From assembly GCA_033239525.1 (NCBI GenBank), contig BSYO01000025.1, positions 1,398,001-1,462,000 of the forward strand: a DNA stretch of 64,000 nucleotides, written 5' to 3'. Every line of letters begins with the position of its first letter. Position 1 is the stretch's first letter. Of the stretch, positions 1-11,529 are shown piece after piece. The position numbers and the translations under genes were made by a program. A model generated the notes under the pieces. That model had not been told where the DNA came from. It did not search any database and saw nothing but the letters and a program-made list of their open reading frames with translations. Origin of the DNA: Nepenthes gracilis (lineage: Eukaryota; Streptophyta; Magnoliopsida; Caryophyllales; Nepenthaceae).

Positions 1-1262
1 ATCCGTAAACATGGCAGCAAGCAAAATCATCTAAAATTGCTGATTAAGCCATATTTACAAACGTGACAGTTAACCCAAAAGATATAATCGCTTTAGAAGG
101 GGAGCAGCTGACTACTAAATAACTATAAATAACTTATCAGAAAAAAAATGGTCAATTATAGGGGATTACTTAAATGGCTCGTCTAGAACAGGCCTTGAGC
201 CCTATAAACGTAAAACTCTTTAACACAATTAATATAACTATCATTCTTATGAGATAGTAAAAATATTTGCATTAATATTGAAATAAAGTACTATACATCT
301 TATCATCTGGTGACTACGATCCATCTTATGATCAAAGATCTTACAATCTAATGAACTTATGATTTTATGATTTGATAATCTTAATATTTGAGAGTCAAAT
401 ATATCAAAAATTTATAGCATCTAACCACCCATCTATCACTACAATCTCTACGGTTCAACATCAGTTCCATATCACTTAAGTCACATTGTGAAATTCGAAG
501 CTTGCCATACGGAACACCTTCCCAGAAAATATTATCTCGAAGCCTAATTCTCCCATCATTAGCTCTCTCTTTTTTCCTATCTGATTTGCTAAAAGTTGTT
601 GTTGCCTTGAATGTTAGAAGATAATTCAGATAGTCAATTTCAATCTTCTGAACATTCATTCTGATTTATGGTTAACAAGATCAGGATTAAAACATCCAAA
701 AACTTACTCCCGAAAATCTCTCTACTAAAATCCAAACTTCAAATATGTTCTAATATTTATAGTTCATTTTCTATTCATATTTTTATTGCATTCTTGTTGA
801 ATATTTTAACAGCTATATGTAATCGGTGAAAGGATCTTTTGCCATATGTAAAAATCAAAAATAAATACAGAGGAGAGAGTGTGTGTGTAGCAGAACAAAA
901 GAAATTATAAATTTTAACTTACTTGTATTATTTGTAAAATTTATTAAATTTATAAAATAAAATAAAAAGAGTATTGCTTGCGGAAAAAAGAAGAAATAAG
1001 AAAAGAGACCTGCATTATTTTAGCTTGGCGTCTTCTGGTATTATTAGAAGATGTTAAAAAGACTTTTTTTTTTTTTCTATTTTTCATCATATATATTGTC
1101 TTAAGTGTTATTTAAAAATAGGTGATGAAACGGTTGGCCTAAAGTATAAATTAATAAAATGTCTAAATGTTGATAGCACAACAGAATAATCTATAAAGCC
1201 CATTAGACAACAGCTTACAAATACACGAATCAAAGAATACGACCTAAATAATCAGATATTAA
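1..1262. other. AT-rich intergenic DNA, no gene seen
   Basis: I find no exon-like reading frame, RNA gene or clear transposon end here. The longest open stretch (381-659, - strand) has no recognisable domain and no splice context. A GT-rich run occurs near 880 and a T-tract near 1065. Confidence 0.5.
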
Positions 1263-2655
1263 AAGGATGGCAATGAGGCGAGTAAGAATCAACTTTACGT
1301 AACTCCAAATTGCTAATTTTTGTCCCTTTTTTTTCTTGATTTTCGATGGACAAAAATTTTAGTTCCCTATTCAGATTCCCGTCTTCACAGTGATTGGAGA
1401 TGTTCGTTTGTCCCAACATCTAAAATTTGAAATTGTTGGGTCCGATGTTAACAAGGCCCAAGACCCTCAACGGCTTACATGGCAGCCCAGGAGCCGCAAC
1501 CAATCAACATCCCCTGCAGCTCATTAATACGGCTGCAGGCGGCAGGCTTGAGGCAGGGGAAGCAAGCCATTGGGACGAGAATTAACGCTGTTAGTTACGG
1601 TTCGCGCTGCTCGCTTCCATTGTCCAGCCAATCCTCACGCGAAAGGTAGACCAAGTATGGTTAGCAACACACGGCGGTCTCCTTGCCGCCGCTAGGCGAC
1701 AACTAACATCGCTGGTTGCCGTTAATAGTCAGCAGTCGGTGAATTCCCATTTGCCGCCTACTGGAAGGTTCTCGCACCAAAAGCTCCTCACCTTGAAGTC
1801 TATAAATTTCCTCTCCTTCTACAGGAAAAGGGATCCCTGATTCGATCTTGGACGTTGAGACACATGCTCTTGGAGCTCCTAATCTCAAACTTACTTCTAG
1901 AATAGAACTCTAAAAGCCTCTCTCGTGAGCACCTGTAGTGAGCCACTCATCACAGTACAACCGCAAAACTTAGCCTCCCATAAACTGCTCATTGAGTCCA
2001 ACACTCTTGCATTCTTACACTCCCACCGCATACCTCACATTCATCTGTGCACCTCTAAGTGTGCGCTTCTTTCCGTTTATTACGGAAAGTTGTTGACTTG
2101 AGTGTCGAAGTATTTTCGGTTGGAGATATTCCGCCGACCTTTGACCTCTTGTTTGTAATTTGTGCTGTGCAAGTTTTATGTTACTAATAACGGAGATCAA
2201 ACCCGTTTGAAATTCGACCCTGACGAAGAATCCAATGGCTCTCAAATTTGTATAACGATCAAGAATCAGGGACACAATAGAAAAAATTAAGGGAAGAGAA
2301 AATCTAATATTGTAAGTACAAATTTAAAATTTAGAGTAACGATTTGAAATACTAAGAATAATCTTGAATATTTACTTGGGCTTTAGATATTTTTAAAATT
2401 TTATGGTAATTTAATATACTAAGAGCTATTAATTTTAGGGTATTTTTGGGCGAATCTTGAAGTAATTTTAAGGTATTATATACCGAGTAAGTTTAGATTA
2501 GTTTTCAAGACGAATGTGAATAAGTACTGAAACTATCTGGTATCAAGAAATTTTAATTTTATTCTTTAAAAATCGCCTCAAAATTGGTCAAATCGATATT
2601 TTCTATATTGACCGAGTTAGGATAGTTCAATGTATCATGAGAGTGGACCAAAATT
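1263..2655. mobile_element. Non-autonomous DNA transposon (family C), split by an LTR
   Basis: The left end reads AGGATGGCAATGAGG and the right end, reverse-complemented, reads AGGGATAGCAATTTTGG, so the ends are imperfect inverted repeats. The same end type (AGGGATAGCAATTTTGCCCC) appears at 24076 in a LACS intron. Flanking 8-mers TATTAAAA and AATTAAAA match at 7 of 8 bases and could be a target-site duplication. About 0.84 kb in the middle is the GC-richer LTR-like block listed separately. Removing it leaves about 550 bp with no coding potential. The end type is common in plant non-autonomous elements; assignment to hAT is inference from the 8-bp flanks. Confidence 0.4.
1434..2276 (+). mobile_element. 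Probable solo LTR of a Ty3/gypsy retrotransposon
   Basis: A GC-richer block starts with TGTTGGGTCCGATG and ends near GACACA. It holds a TATA-like GTCTATAAATTTCC at about 1799 followed by a pyrimidine-rich stretch, the layout expected of an LTR promoter. Near 2090-2140 the phrase TTGACTTGAGTGTCGAAG is followed by CCGCCGACC, which resembles a sequence common in the 3' part of gypsy LTRs. I see no internal region, PBS or second LTR, hence 'solo'. No convincing 5-bp target duplication was found, so both ends are approximate. Confidence 0.4.
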
Positions 2656-3450
2656 GCTATCCCTAATTAAAATTGTTTCAATGGTAATAAAATATATTCT
2701 CAAAATAATTCTCTTATATATATTACCTTGCGTTTTATTTACTAGGATGTATATTAAAATAGATTAATAAATAAAATATCATACGGCTTTAAATATATTT
2801 TTAAAATAATTTAAAAATATTCTATCTTATAAACTAAAATAAATGTAGAATAAAACTTTCAAAAACTATAATATTTCTCAATTCTCTCTATTTATTTCTT
2901 TATTTATTTTATATATGCACATATAATTTATCTTAAATACCATTTTATATAACTATGATATAATAAGGAGTTACAATAATTATAATAACAAAATAATTAA
3001 AAAATAATAAATATAATAAGACAGATAAATATAAACACAGTCTTATAAAAAAAATTAAGAGATGAAAAATAACAAAAAAATTAATAATTATCCAATATCA
3101 ATGATAAATTTATAATTCTCTCATAATATTTATAATACCATATCTAAATTTTTAAATTGTAAATATTTATAATATTTACAATTTTCAAATTACCATATCT
3201 AAACGTTTAGCAGATCATGTATCATTATAAATATATAAATTACAGATTTTATTGTTTTTTTATCTTCTATTTTTATGTATAAATTTATTTACACCAAGTG
3301 GACCGTTCTAATAGAATAGATCGATTATTTAAAATATACATAATGATTATTGTCACGTTCTAATATCCAATTATCTTATAATAATTAATTCAATTATTCC
3401 ATTAACAGATAAAAAGTCTAGATTAGTGAAGGACGTGAGTTTTATATTGA
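2656..3450. other. Very AT-rich spacer, nothing recognised
   Basis: The stretch is dominated by A/T runs and short ATAATA repeats. No open frame of note and no paired inverted ends were found. Confidence 0.5.
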
Positions 3451-4330
3451 TGTAATGACCTACCCAAATATATATATTAAGTCTAACCACATGATTCAAA
3501 TAATGCCACACTGATAGTGGTTTCGTAATACCAAAAATATCAAGATATTAAAATATATGTAAAGAGATACATCTAAATAGTATAAATCAGAGTTAACATA
3601 TCCATGATATTATATTACCTTTTATACAAACCGAAAAATATAACATTAAACTACTATTTAGAAGTTAAATATAACATCATATTTTAATAAAATCCTAAAC
3701 TAATTTCTTTCTTAATCTTCTCTTCATTCAAGATCCTCACTTGTAAGAGCTCAAACCCACTAATCTGAAGGGGTTAGTGAAAAATAAAAATAAGTGTGAG
3801 TCAAAAACTCAGTAAGGTATATAAATTCATAATTAAATATATAATTTATATAAAAATATGCCTAAAGAAATAATGAATCAAATTTAGTGAAATGTTATAA
3901 ATTTTCATGACAAAAATTTATCAAATTTTCTTTTTATATTTTTATTCAAATTATGTTATAAAATCCATACCCAATTATGTAAATTCTTAGGAACTAAGGG
4001 CCAATAAGACCTTACTGACTAGAGAAGTGGATAATCGAAACTCAGGTTATATTTATTTATATATAATAAAATGTCTTATATTATTATTCAAGACTTGTAG
4101 GTAGACCATCGTATATATAACCCTATAGATGGGATTGAACTGTTACTTTCACCCATAGGTGGACATTCATATATATGACTCTATATTATATTAAGGCATA
4201 CCATAATGTACCACCCATTAAATTTATTACAATGGTTTGATATTTATATATATGAAAACACTATATAGTTTCTCATAATCATCGTATTTTCTTATTTCAA
4301 AAAAACATTCTTAATTTTTTAATAAATTAT
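3451..4330 (+). mobile_element. LTR-like relic, chromovirus-type start
   Basis: The block opens with TGTAATGACCTACCC, close to the TGTAATG(T/A)C start seen at 8534 (- strand) and 48209. Further in (3770-3820) is GTGAGTCAAAAACTCAGTAAGG, a phrase type repeated in looser form near 6640 and 45410. These points suggest one old family of gypsy (Tekay/Del-like) LTRs. There is no coding sequence, and the right boundary is a guess. Confidence 0.25.
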
Positions 4331-5000
4331 AGAGTTTTCACATCGATGGTTGGAAGCAGAAATGGATCTAGTTTTCGTAACTCCAAATATAAATTCTGCA
4401 CACCACAACAGATCAAACAAGATGTAAGAGAAATACGAAAGTCACTTTTGATATATCATCTGACATTCAAATAAAAAATCTTTCAATTTAGATGAGAAAG
4501 TTGCTAGAAAATATGTATGAGAATGTAGAGTGGATGGGGATGATTGTTTGTATAGAAAGCAATGCTTCTTTTAGTGCACTTAACTGGCGAAGTGTCTTTC
4601 GTATTTTTGCATTTGTCTTGTGGAGTGTTTGACTTTTTCTCATTGTATTGTCTTTGTCTAATTTCGTTCCCTTCTCTCTGGAGAAGAGGGTTTATTTATA
4701 GTAAGATGTATCATCTGGTTGACAGATGTTTAGAATCAATGCGTGGATATTTGCTGCTTTGATGATGAGGGGTATTACTCATATGAGTAATGGCCACCTC
4801 CATTCAATGACAATGTCACCTGACTACTAGCTACTAGATTAACTCAACCACCACTTGTTTCTGATCATTAAGCAGCTCGTTATAACCCTTTAATGTTTGG
4901 CTGTTCATGTCGTATCTCTTAATTCATGTATTAGTACGCCTCTTACATGATGGGTTTTGTGGCATCTTCTATTGGGTTATTAGCGTTTTAATCTCTTATC
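4331..5000 (-). mobile_element. Possible LTR promoter block on the - strand
   Basis: Read on the - strand, TATAAATAAA (about 4691-4700) is followed by CCCTCTTCTCCAGAGAGAAGG, a strong TATA plus short-hairpin arrangement typical of LTR R-region starts. A 66-aa open frame on the + strand (4562-4762) has no domain and is dismissed. I found no PBS or partner LTR, so this is a weak call. Confidence 0.2.
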
Positions 5001-6150
5001 CACTTATTCATTGGGCTAGCTCATTCCTAACTGTATCCACCTTTGGCCTCTCATGCATTGTATAAAATTAGCATAGAAATTTAAATATGTAAATTTTAAA
5101 ACATATAAAAGCCACATTTTAAAATTTACAATTGTTATGTCTCTGAATTTGGGTTATTGTACAGATTAGGGAGCCACTCGATATTTTATATTGGGTCGAA
5201 TTGGAACCGATCCGGCCCCCGTCTCTTTGAACCTAGACCCTGTACAATACAACTAAAAACAAGAGGTCAGAGGATAACGAAAATTGCTCTCACTATATAT
5301 CCTCTAACACTGAAGTTAGAAATCTTTCCAAAATGATAGAAAGATGCGATGATGTAAGATACATGGATGCATATAATAGAGGATTGAGCGTTTGGTGTAC
5401 CCGATAGAAGGGCGGTTTAGAGGTATGCCTAATTAAGGGGCAGTTTGGAGAAGCACCTGGTTGAAGGGCAACTTAGAGGTATGGAATGCAGACCTCTTGG
5501 ACGAAAGGAGAGACCCCTAGAAAGATAATAAGTCTCTTGGATGCCTCTTGTGATGGAGGGTTAGATTCCTTAGGTGATACTTTCTGGACTGAGGGCATGT
5601 TGGCCTCCTCGAAGTAAGGATGGCCGCAATGTAGGAGGGCTTGCTCTTCTCTATTTTAGGCCTCCCTTCTTTCCATTCTGGTCCCCCCACCGTAGATAAT
5701 GGCGGAATATTTATAATATTTGAATGGTAGTTTTAACTTCCTCCATAGCCAGTAAATCATTATAATCGGTTTGCCCTTATCTCCTCCAACCAATTACAAA
5801 TGGTTTTTTTAATGAGCAAAAATCAGATGGCCCCTTATTCCAACCATCTTATTCTGGGCCTTTCTTTTGAGACGGCCCATCTTCGGTCGTAAAGTGGGTG
5901 ATTTTTTACTAGACCTCTCTTCCATTCGTGAGCCCTTTTCTTGGATCGAGTTTATCGAACACATTAACAACATATAGGCTATTTTAAACAGTTTGTAAAA
6001 ACATTTAGTAACATTTTTCTTATATTGTATACATGTAGAAGAAATTTAAGAAATCATTGAAATATGTAAGACAAATTTAAACATGCAGGAATACTTTCAA
6101 ACATGTTAAACATTTTGTACGAATTTAAAGCATTTAAGGATTATTTAGTC
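5001..6150. other. Unassigned block with a GC-richer core
   Basis: Between about 5150 and 5960 the composition becomes GC-richer and contains an imperfect local repeat (GAAGGGCGGTTTAGAGGTATG near 5406 and GAAGGGCAACTTAGAGGTATG near 5464). This looks like the core of a worn retrotransposon, but I could not match it to any domain or end structure. The outer parts are plain AT-rich DNA. Confidence 0.3.
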
Positions 6151-8534
6151 AAGATTTCTGTCATGAACCAGAACCAATCAAGTCAAGTTAATAAATAATT
6201 AATTCCTAATTAATAGATAGATACATCTCGAATCGGATGTAACATAACAAACAGACCAAAATGTTTCATCATTAAATAATAAATAATATAAACTAATCCA
6301 AAACTCATTACAAAATTTCATCGGATAACCATTCAGATAATATAAATATAACATGTTTCAAACAGTCGTAAAGAAGATAATTAAATAATGATAGCAACTC
6401 ATCTACATAATGAAATGAATCCAACAAATCTCAATATATAGCCCAAAGGCCTACATTTGACCCACTCAAAAATCTCAATAATAGCTCAAACAAAATCATT
6501 CATAAATTGACATACAACCGATACCATTTATTTGCATAAATATGATACTTATCGGAGATTGCGATGCCACACCGAATCTCAATCTTACTCCTATAGTATG
6601 GCTCAATCCTCTACTCTGAATGGACAAAATATAAAATATGAGTTTAGAATTCAACAAGTATCATTATGAGTAAACGGGTCCAATAAATCAGAGGAAGGGT
6701 TAGGAAATAAGTACCAAATCAAAATTTAGATATGAATCTGAGTTGCCAATACAAAAATCCAATTATCAAATATAAAATAAAATTAAATATCAAAATCTAA
6801 TAAAATTTAATATCGAAATCCAATAGTAGTTTCATACTCAAATCAAATATCAAATCCAAACAAATATCCAATTCAAAAATAGTCTTCTCGGAAAATATAT
6901 ATATATATATATATATATATGAAGTGATTCGGACCAATTTCAATAAGTAGATATCTAATCCAAAATCCAATCCAAGTCAAAATCCAAGGCCCGATCAATT
7001 CATGACTTAAGGCAGAATCCGATAGTCAGATGATCCAATTATATACGTAGAAGTCGAAGCAGTATCATAACAAATAGTCTAAATGTCTGGATCAAAACAT
7101 ATATTTAAAATTAATATACAAGACTTATCAAAATCCATTTGTGGACAAAACCGACGAATCTCAAATCTAAATCTAAAATCCAAGTCCAAATATTTAAATC
7201 TATACTGAAACACAAAATATATACTAAATCTAAGTTGTAATTATTTAAAAACTAATATGAAAAAAGGGTTACTCCTGATTCGGTAATCTTAGGCTAAATC
7301 AAATATAAATAAAGCAAACATATTAAGCCACCTATATATTCTGTTTTCCGTAGGTAAGGTTGTTGACTGTGTTTTGCTACCCGTGATTTTGGGTATAATT
7401 TTTTAAATTATCAGACATATTAGGATATTCAAATATATATATATTTTAATAATTCATCTAAATAAGAAGGATTACTACGTCCAAACCTTTCCTACAGACA
7501 AAAAGAAATTTCTAATAATAAATATCTCCCTGTTAAGAATTGGCCAAAATATCCAATAATAAATTCAAATATAATGACTACAACCTGGCACGTATATGTG
7601 AAAATGTATAGCCTAATGTAAATTTTATACTCATTTTCATATAGATATACTGATATAAAAATATAAAATGTTCAATAATTATCTATTTTTTCAAAAAATT
7701 ATAAAATCCTCAAATATTAACAAATTTAAAACAAATACCTCAATCGACTGGTAAAAAGGTCATGCGTGTACAAGAAAATAAGCGGGCTAATTAAAAATAC
7801 ACCCACGAGTTTAAAACTTCCAAATCGAAATAAAATTATATTAGATACGAAATCAGATAAAAGATAGAGTTATATGATACTTGTTTTGATTTTATATCAA
7901 GTAGATTGTAAGAAATGATATTTTGAAATACCCAAATTGTGCTTTCTCTCTCCTACCGGCACATCCCTTCTCTCTCTAGCCATGCGGTCTCTCTCATGTC
8001 ACGATATGCCGCATTGCTGCAAGTCGCCACTACCATTGCCTCCTCTCTTAGCCGCCATTGACCATCTCAGTGCGCTCTCTCTCTTCGCCGGCGCCAACCA
8101 CTGCCTCTTCTCCTCCGCGAGCAAACCCTCCTCCTCTTCTTCTCTCCTGCCACACGCCTCTCACCGCACCACTTCTCCTCCATGCATGCCGCCGCCTACG
8201 CCGCCTTCTCCTTCTTGTCCCTTCTTCTTCCTTTGCCACACACCACCCACCACCCGCAAAACCCTCCTATTCTCTTCTCTCTCCTCCTCTTTTCTTTTCT
8301 TCTTTATTCCTGCTCTGCCAGCCGCCCGATCCTCTTTAATTAATTTATTTATTTTATTCTTTTTACACAATATATATTATTCCATCGATACTCGAGCGCG
8401 CTTCAAGCATCACACCACAATTTTGATTTTTTTTTCAGAATTTTTCAATCTTTAATTTATTTTTATCACATTTAAATTACCTAAAATTATAATTAATATT
8501 AAAAATAATTCAAATGAGAATCCAGGACATTACA
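6150..8534 (-). mobile_element. Worn gypsy LTR/leader relic
   Basis: On the - strand the block starts at 8534 with TGTAATGTCCTGG, an end shared in style with 3451 and 48209. Its far part (6600-6720, GAATTCAACAAGTATCATTATGAG) resembles phrases near 45410. The middle (7937-8455) is a pyrimidine-rich, low-complexity stretch that opens long but meaningless frames on both strands. No gag or pol domain is visible. The span is approximate and may combine more than one insertion. Confidence 0.25.
6895..6920. repeat. (AT)13 microsatellite
   Basis: Thirteen uninterrupted AT units. Confidence 0.9.
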
Positions 8535-8819
8535 ATTTCAGCATATACATGAAAAAAATTATAAAAATCAGTTGAACAATATAATGTATATGAATTTAGA
8601 TATAAATTTTATATAATATCACAAAACAGTGAAAATGATATTACATACATATGAAATATACACAATCTAGTTATAAAAATATGATATGTATAAGCATTTG
8701 GAGTAATAAATATTCAATAAAGTGAGAAAAAATAGTAACAAAGGAAGGAATAGTTAGGATGCATTTGTCTAAATTCTAAAGTATCAAAAAACTTATTTGG
8801 ATTCACTTGAATTGGACTT

Positions 8820-9130
8820 TTCTAGTTTTCTCTTTTTTTATCTCTTCTCATTCTCTCTCCTCTTTCAAAATCCAGTCGAGAATAATTAAAAATTAATTGA
8901 ACATGATTATATAATAGAATGGTGCTTGAGTGCGTGTCAGATACCACGGCCAAACATAGTGGTGCACGAGTGCTACCTCGAATACGTATTAGACGTAGGC
9001 ATTCTACCTCGATGCGCTCGAGCATCTCTCGGACATACATCAAGTGGTGGCCAATCTAGAAAGCGTGCTCAAGTTTCGCTTAAACGACAATCAGGCACGA
9101 TCTCCCTATCCAGAACACGTATGGGGGAGC
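8820..9130 (-). mobile_element. LTR U3-like block with CGCTCGAG-type motifs
   Basis: On the - strand a GC-richer stretch (9130 down to 8930) carrying CGCTCGAG at 9015-9022 and related GCTTGAG/GCTCAAG words is followed by a TATA-like TATTATATAATC (about 8905-8915). A purine-rich GAAAGAGGAGAGAGAATGAG run comes next. The same order (motif cluster, TATA, purine run) occurs at 43190-43420 on the + strand and in the LTRs of the SIRE-like element near 58500 and 62350. I read it as an LTR promoter remnant. Confidence 0.35.
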
Positions 9131-11230
9131 GTTAGACGCCAGTCAGTCATCTATTAACTCACAGAAACCTGATCCAAAATTAATTTTTATCCAATTTTCT
9201 TCATCATTTGACATCAATTTTAATTGTCTCAATTAATTAATTATAATTAAAATAAAATTTTAACTCAAATCTTACAATTATGTATCTTAAAATTAATTAA
9301 ATCTAATTATTCTAAAAACTAATATAATTTTGATAAATAATTATATAAATAAAATATAAAAATATAATCGATATGTTCTATAATTTATCCACAATGTATT
9401 GTCCTTCTCAAATGGTGTCGAAAGTAGTCATTTGTTAAACAAATACCAAGCAACGGTCCTGATTTGTTCAAACAATAAATGAATTAATGTAAGCGGCACT
9501 TGAATGAATGAAAATGACTATTTTATTTTATATTAATGATTAAATAATAATAATAAAATCTTATATCAGATTAACTATAATATAACATATAAATTTATTT
9601 TATAAATATATTTAATTGAGTATAATATTCTATAAAAATATAATTATTTTTTATGTGTATCCTGAATCTAGATTGATATTCGAAGTTATTGAATTAAACT
9701 TCTGAATCTTTTTATTCAGATTCTGCGAATTATAACAATTAACACGAGATCGTATATATACGTGATTCACTTCCTGGTATATACTCTAACGATCAAATTA
9801 AAATTTTTTTAAAAAAATATAAAAATATTAAAAAATTTTTTTAACAGGACTTGACTGCGTCGAGTATGATTGATCAAGTAAAAGGTGCTATGTGGTTCAA
9901 TAAATCTTGCCTATGTATCGAACAAATGCTTTGTATTTATAGTCTGAATGTTAACCAACCCATCGCTCCTCAATTAGCGTGTCTACTGTCTGAGGCGTTA
10001 CACTGTCTGGACTTCAATTGTTATATTGATTTGGTAACCGTTTAATAATTAATACTTGACATTTATTTGACCATTATTATATATTTTAGTATGACTGATC
10101 ATCCATTAGTTTAATATAACCGTTCGTCAGAATTTAACATTAAATTTATTTTTCTATCAGATTATTAATTCTTTAAATTTTTAATATTTTAAGCACTGGA
10201 CTGTTCAATTGGTTGGTTACGCATTTTTCTTATTCAGTTCCTGGTACTTGCCCCCAAATTAATGACTTACAAACCTAACATTCTATATGAGTTAGCCCAT
10301 CTTATTTGAATTGTATCCAATAATTTTAAATTAATTTTTATCACACAACTCAATATTTTTCTACATCTTACTCTTTATTTTATTTATTTGATTATACTAA
10401 TTAAAATATTTTAATATATATATATATTATATTTTTTATAAAATTTTTTTAAAAATTTCAGATTTTTTTTTTTGTAAAATTTCTGAAATTTTAATAAATT
10501 TACATTAAATTTATTTTGAAATATCATCAAAATATTTTCGATCAAAATTACAAATTCTCTTTTTTCTAGTATTTTTTTTCAAAAAATAAAATATATGGAC
10601 ATACGTTATTAATAATACTAAAATAAAGTGGCCCAAATCATTGAATTTTTAATCTTACTTGTACTTTTACAATTAATTCGTTGATATTGATATTACCTAA
10701 AACCCTAAATTTAATAAATTGCCCACTATATTTGTTATAGCCAGCTAATTTATTTCTAAAATATTAATGGCTATTAAATATTTACTGTATATTTAATTAT
10801 TAAAATAAAAAAAATAAAAATAAAATAAATAAAAATATAATTAAGAATTAATGTTATCGATTAGCCTCTTCAAATGGGGGAAATTATATATCTGAATTTC
10901 TCGATCATGAAATTAATTATTTATTATTTTATATTTTTAAAAGTTAAAAATGTAATATTAGTTATTATATTTTTATTAATGTAAATATTCTATTATATTT
11001 TTAGAAAATTAAAAAAGATTATTTTATATTATTTTTTAAAAATATAAATTAAGGAGTTAATTCGTTACACGTGCCTTCGACCATTTACTAACTTGAACAG
11101 TTGATCCGTACCGTACATCCCGGATCCAAGTAGAAGGCTCGGTTGGATCTCACATGGGTTAGCGGGTCCCACCAATATACTAATATTTTTTTAACTAAAA
11201 AATAAAGAATATTTTTTCAATTTATTTATT
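9131..11230. other. AT-rich intergenic DNA upstream of the LACS gene
   Basis: No gene or transposon end is recognised. A 64-aa frame (9851-10045, +) shows no domain. AT dinucleotide runs occur near 10415. The last few hundred bases presumably hold the LACS promoter, but apart from the TATA-like site listed next I see no element I can defend. Confidence 0.4.
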
Positions 11231-11240
11231 TATATATAAA
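11231..11240 (+). promoter_or_regulatory. Candidate TATA box of the LACS gene
   Basis: TATATATAAA lies about 290 bases before the start codon. The interval has no obvious splice sites in the sense direction and is CT-rich near 11380-11480, as many plant leaders are. The region around it is AT-rich, so a chance match is possible. Confidence 0.35.
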
Positions 11241-11529
11241 CAATTTATATATTAATAAATTTTATTTATAAATAAATAAATACATCAAGACCTGGACGAT
11301 TTCACCCGGCCTGGAAGCTCACGCCTGACGACTCTGTATTCGTCTCCAGAATCAAAATACCACAAGCAGACGCCATCTTCACCATCTTCTCTTGCTCACA
11401 CATTCGCTTTCGCATTTTTTTCAATACTTGACTTAACGCTGTTTGTTGAAAGAGAAGGAGAAAGGGAAGGAGGAAGAGTAGCATCATAGAAGGAGGGAGA
11501 ACTCTCTTGAGAATTCGAATCCTCAAGAA

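Noticed and set aside
7937..8455. A 172-codon open frame on the + strand, with overlapping long frames on both strands
   Set aside because: The protein is a low-complexity Ser/Pro/Leu/Phe string from pyrimidine-rich DNA. All frames on both strands are open because stops are rare in such sequence, and there is no domain or splice context.
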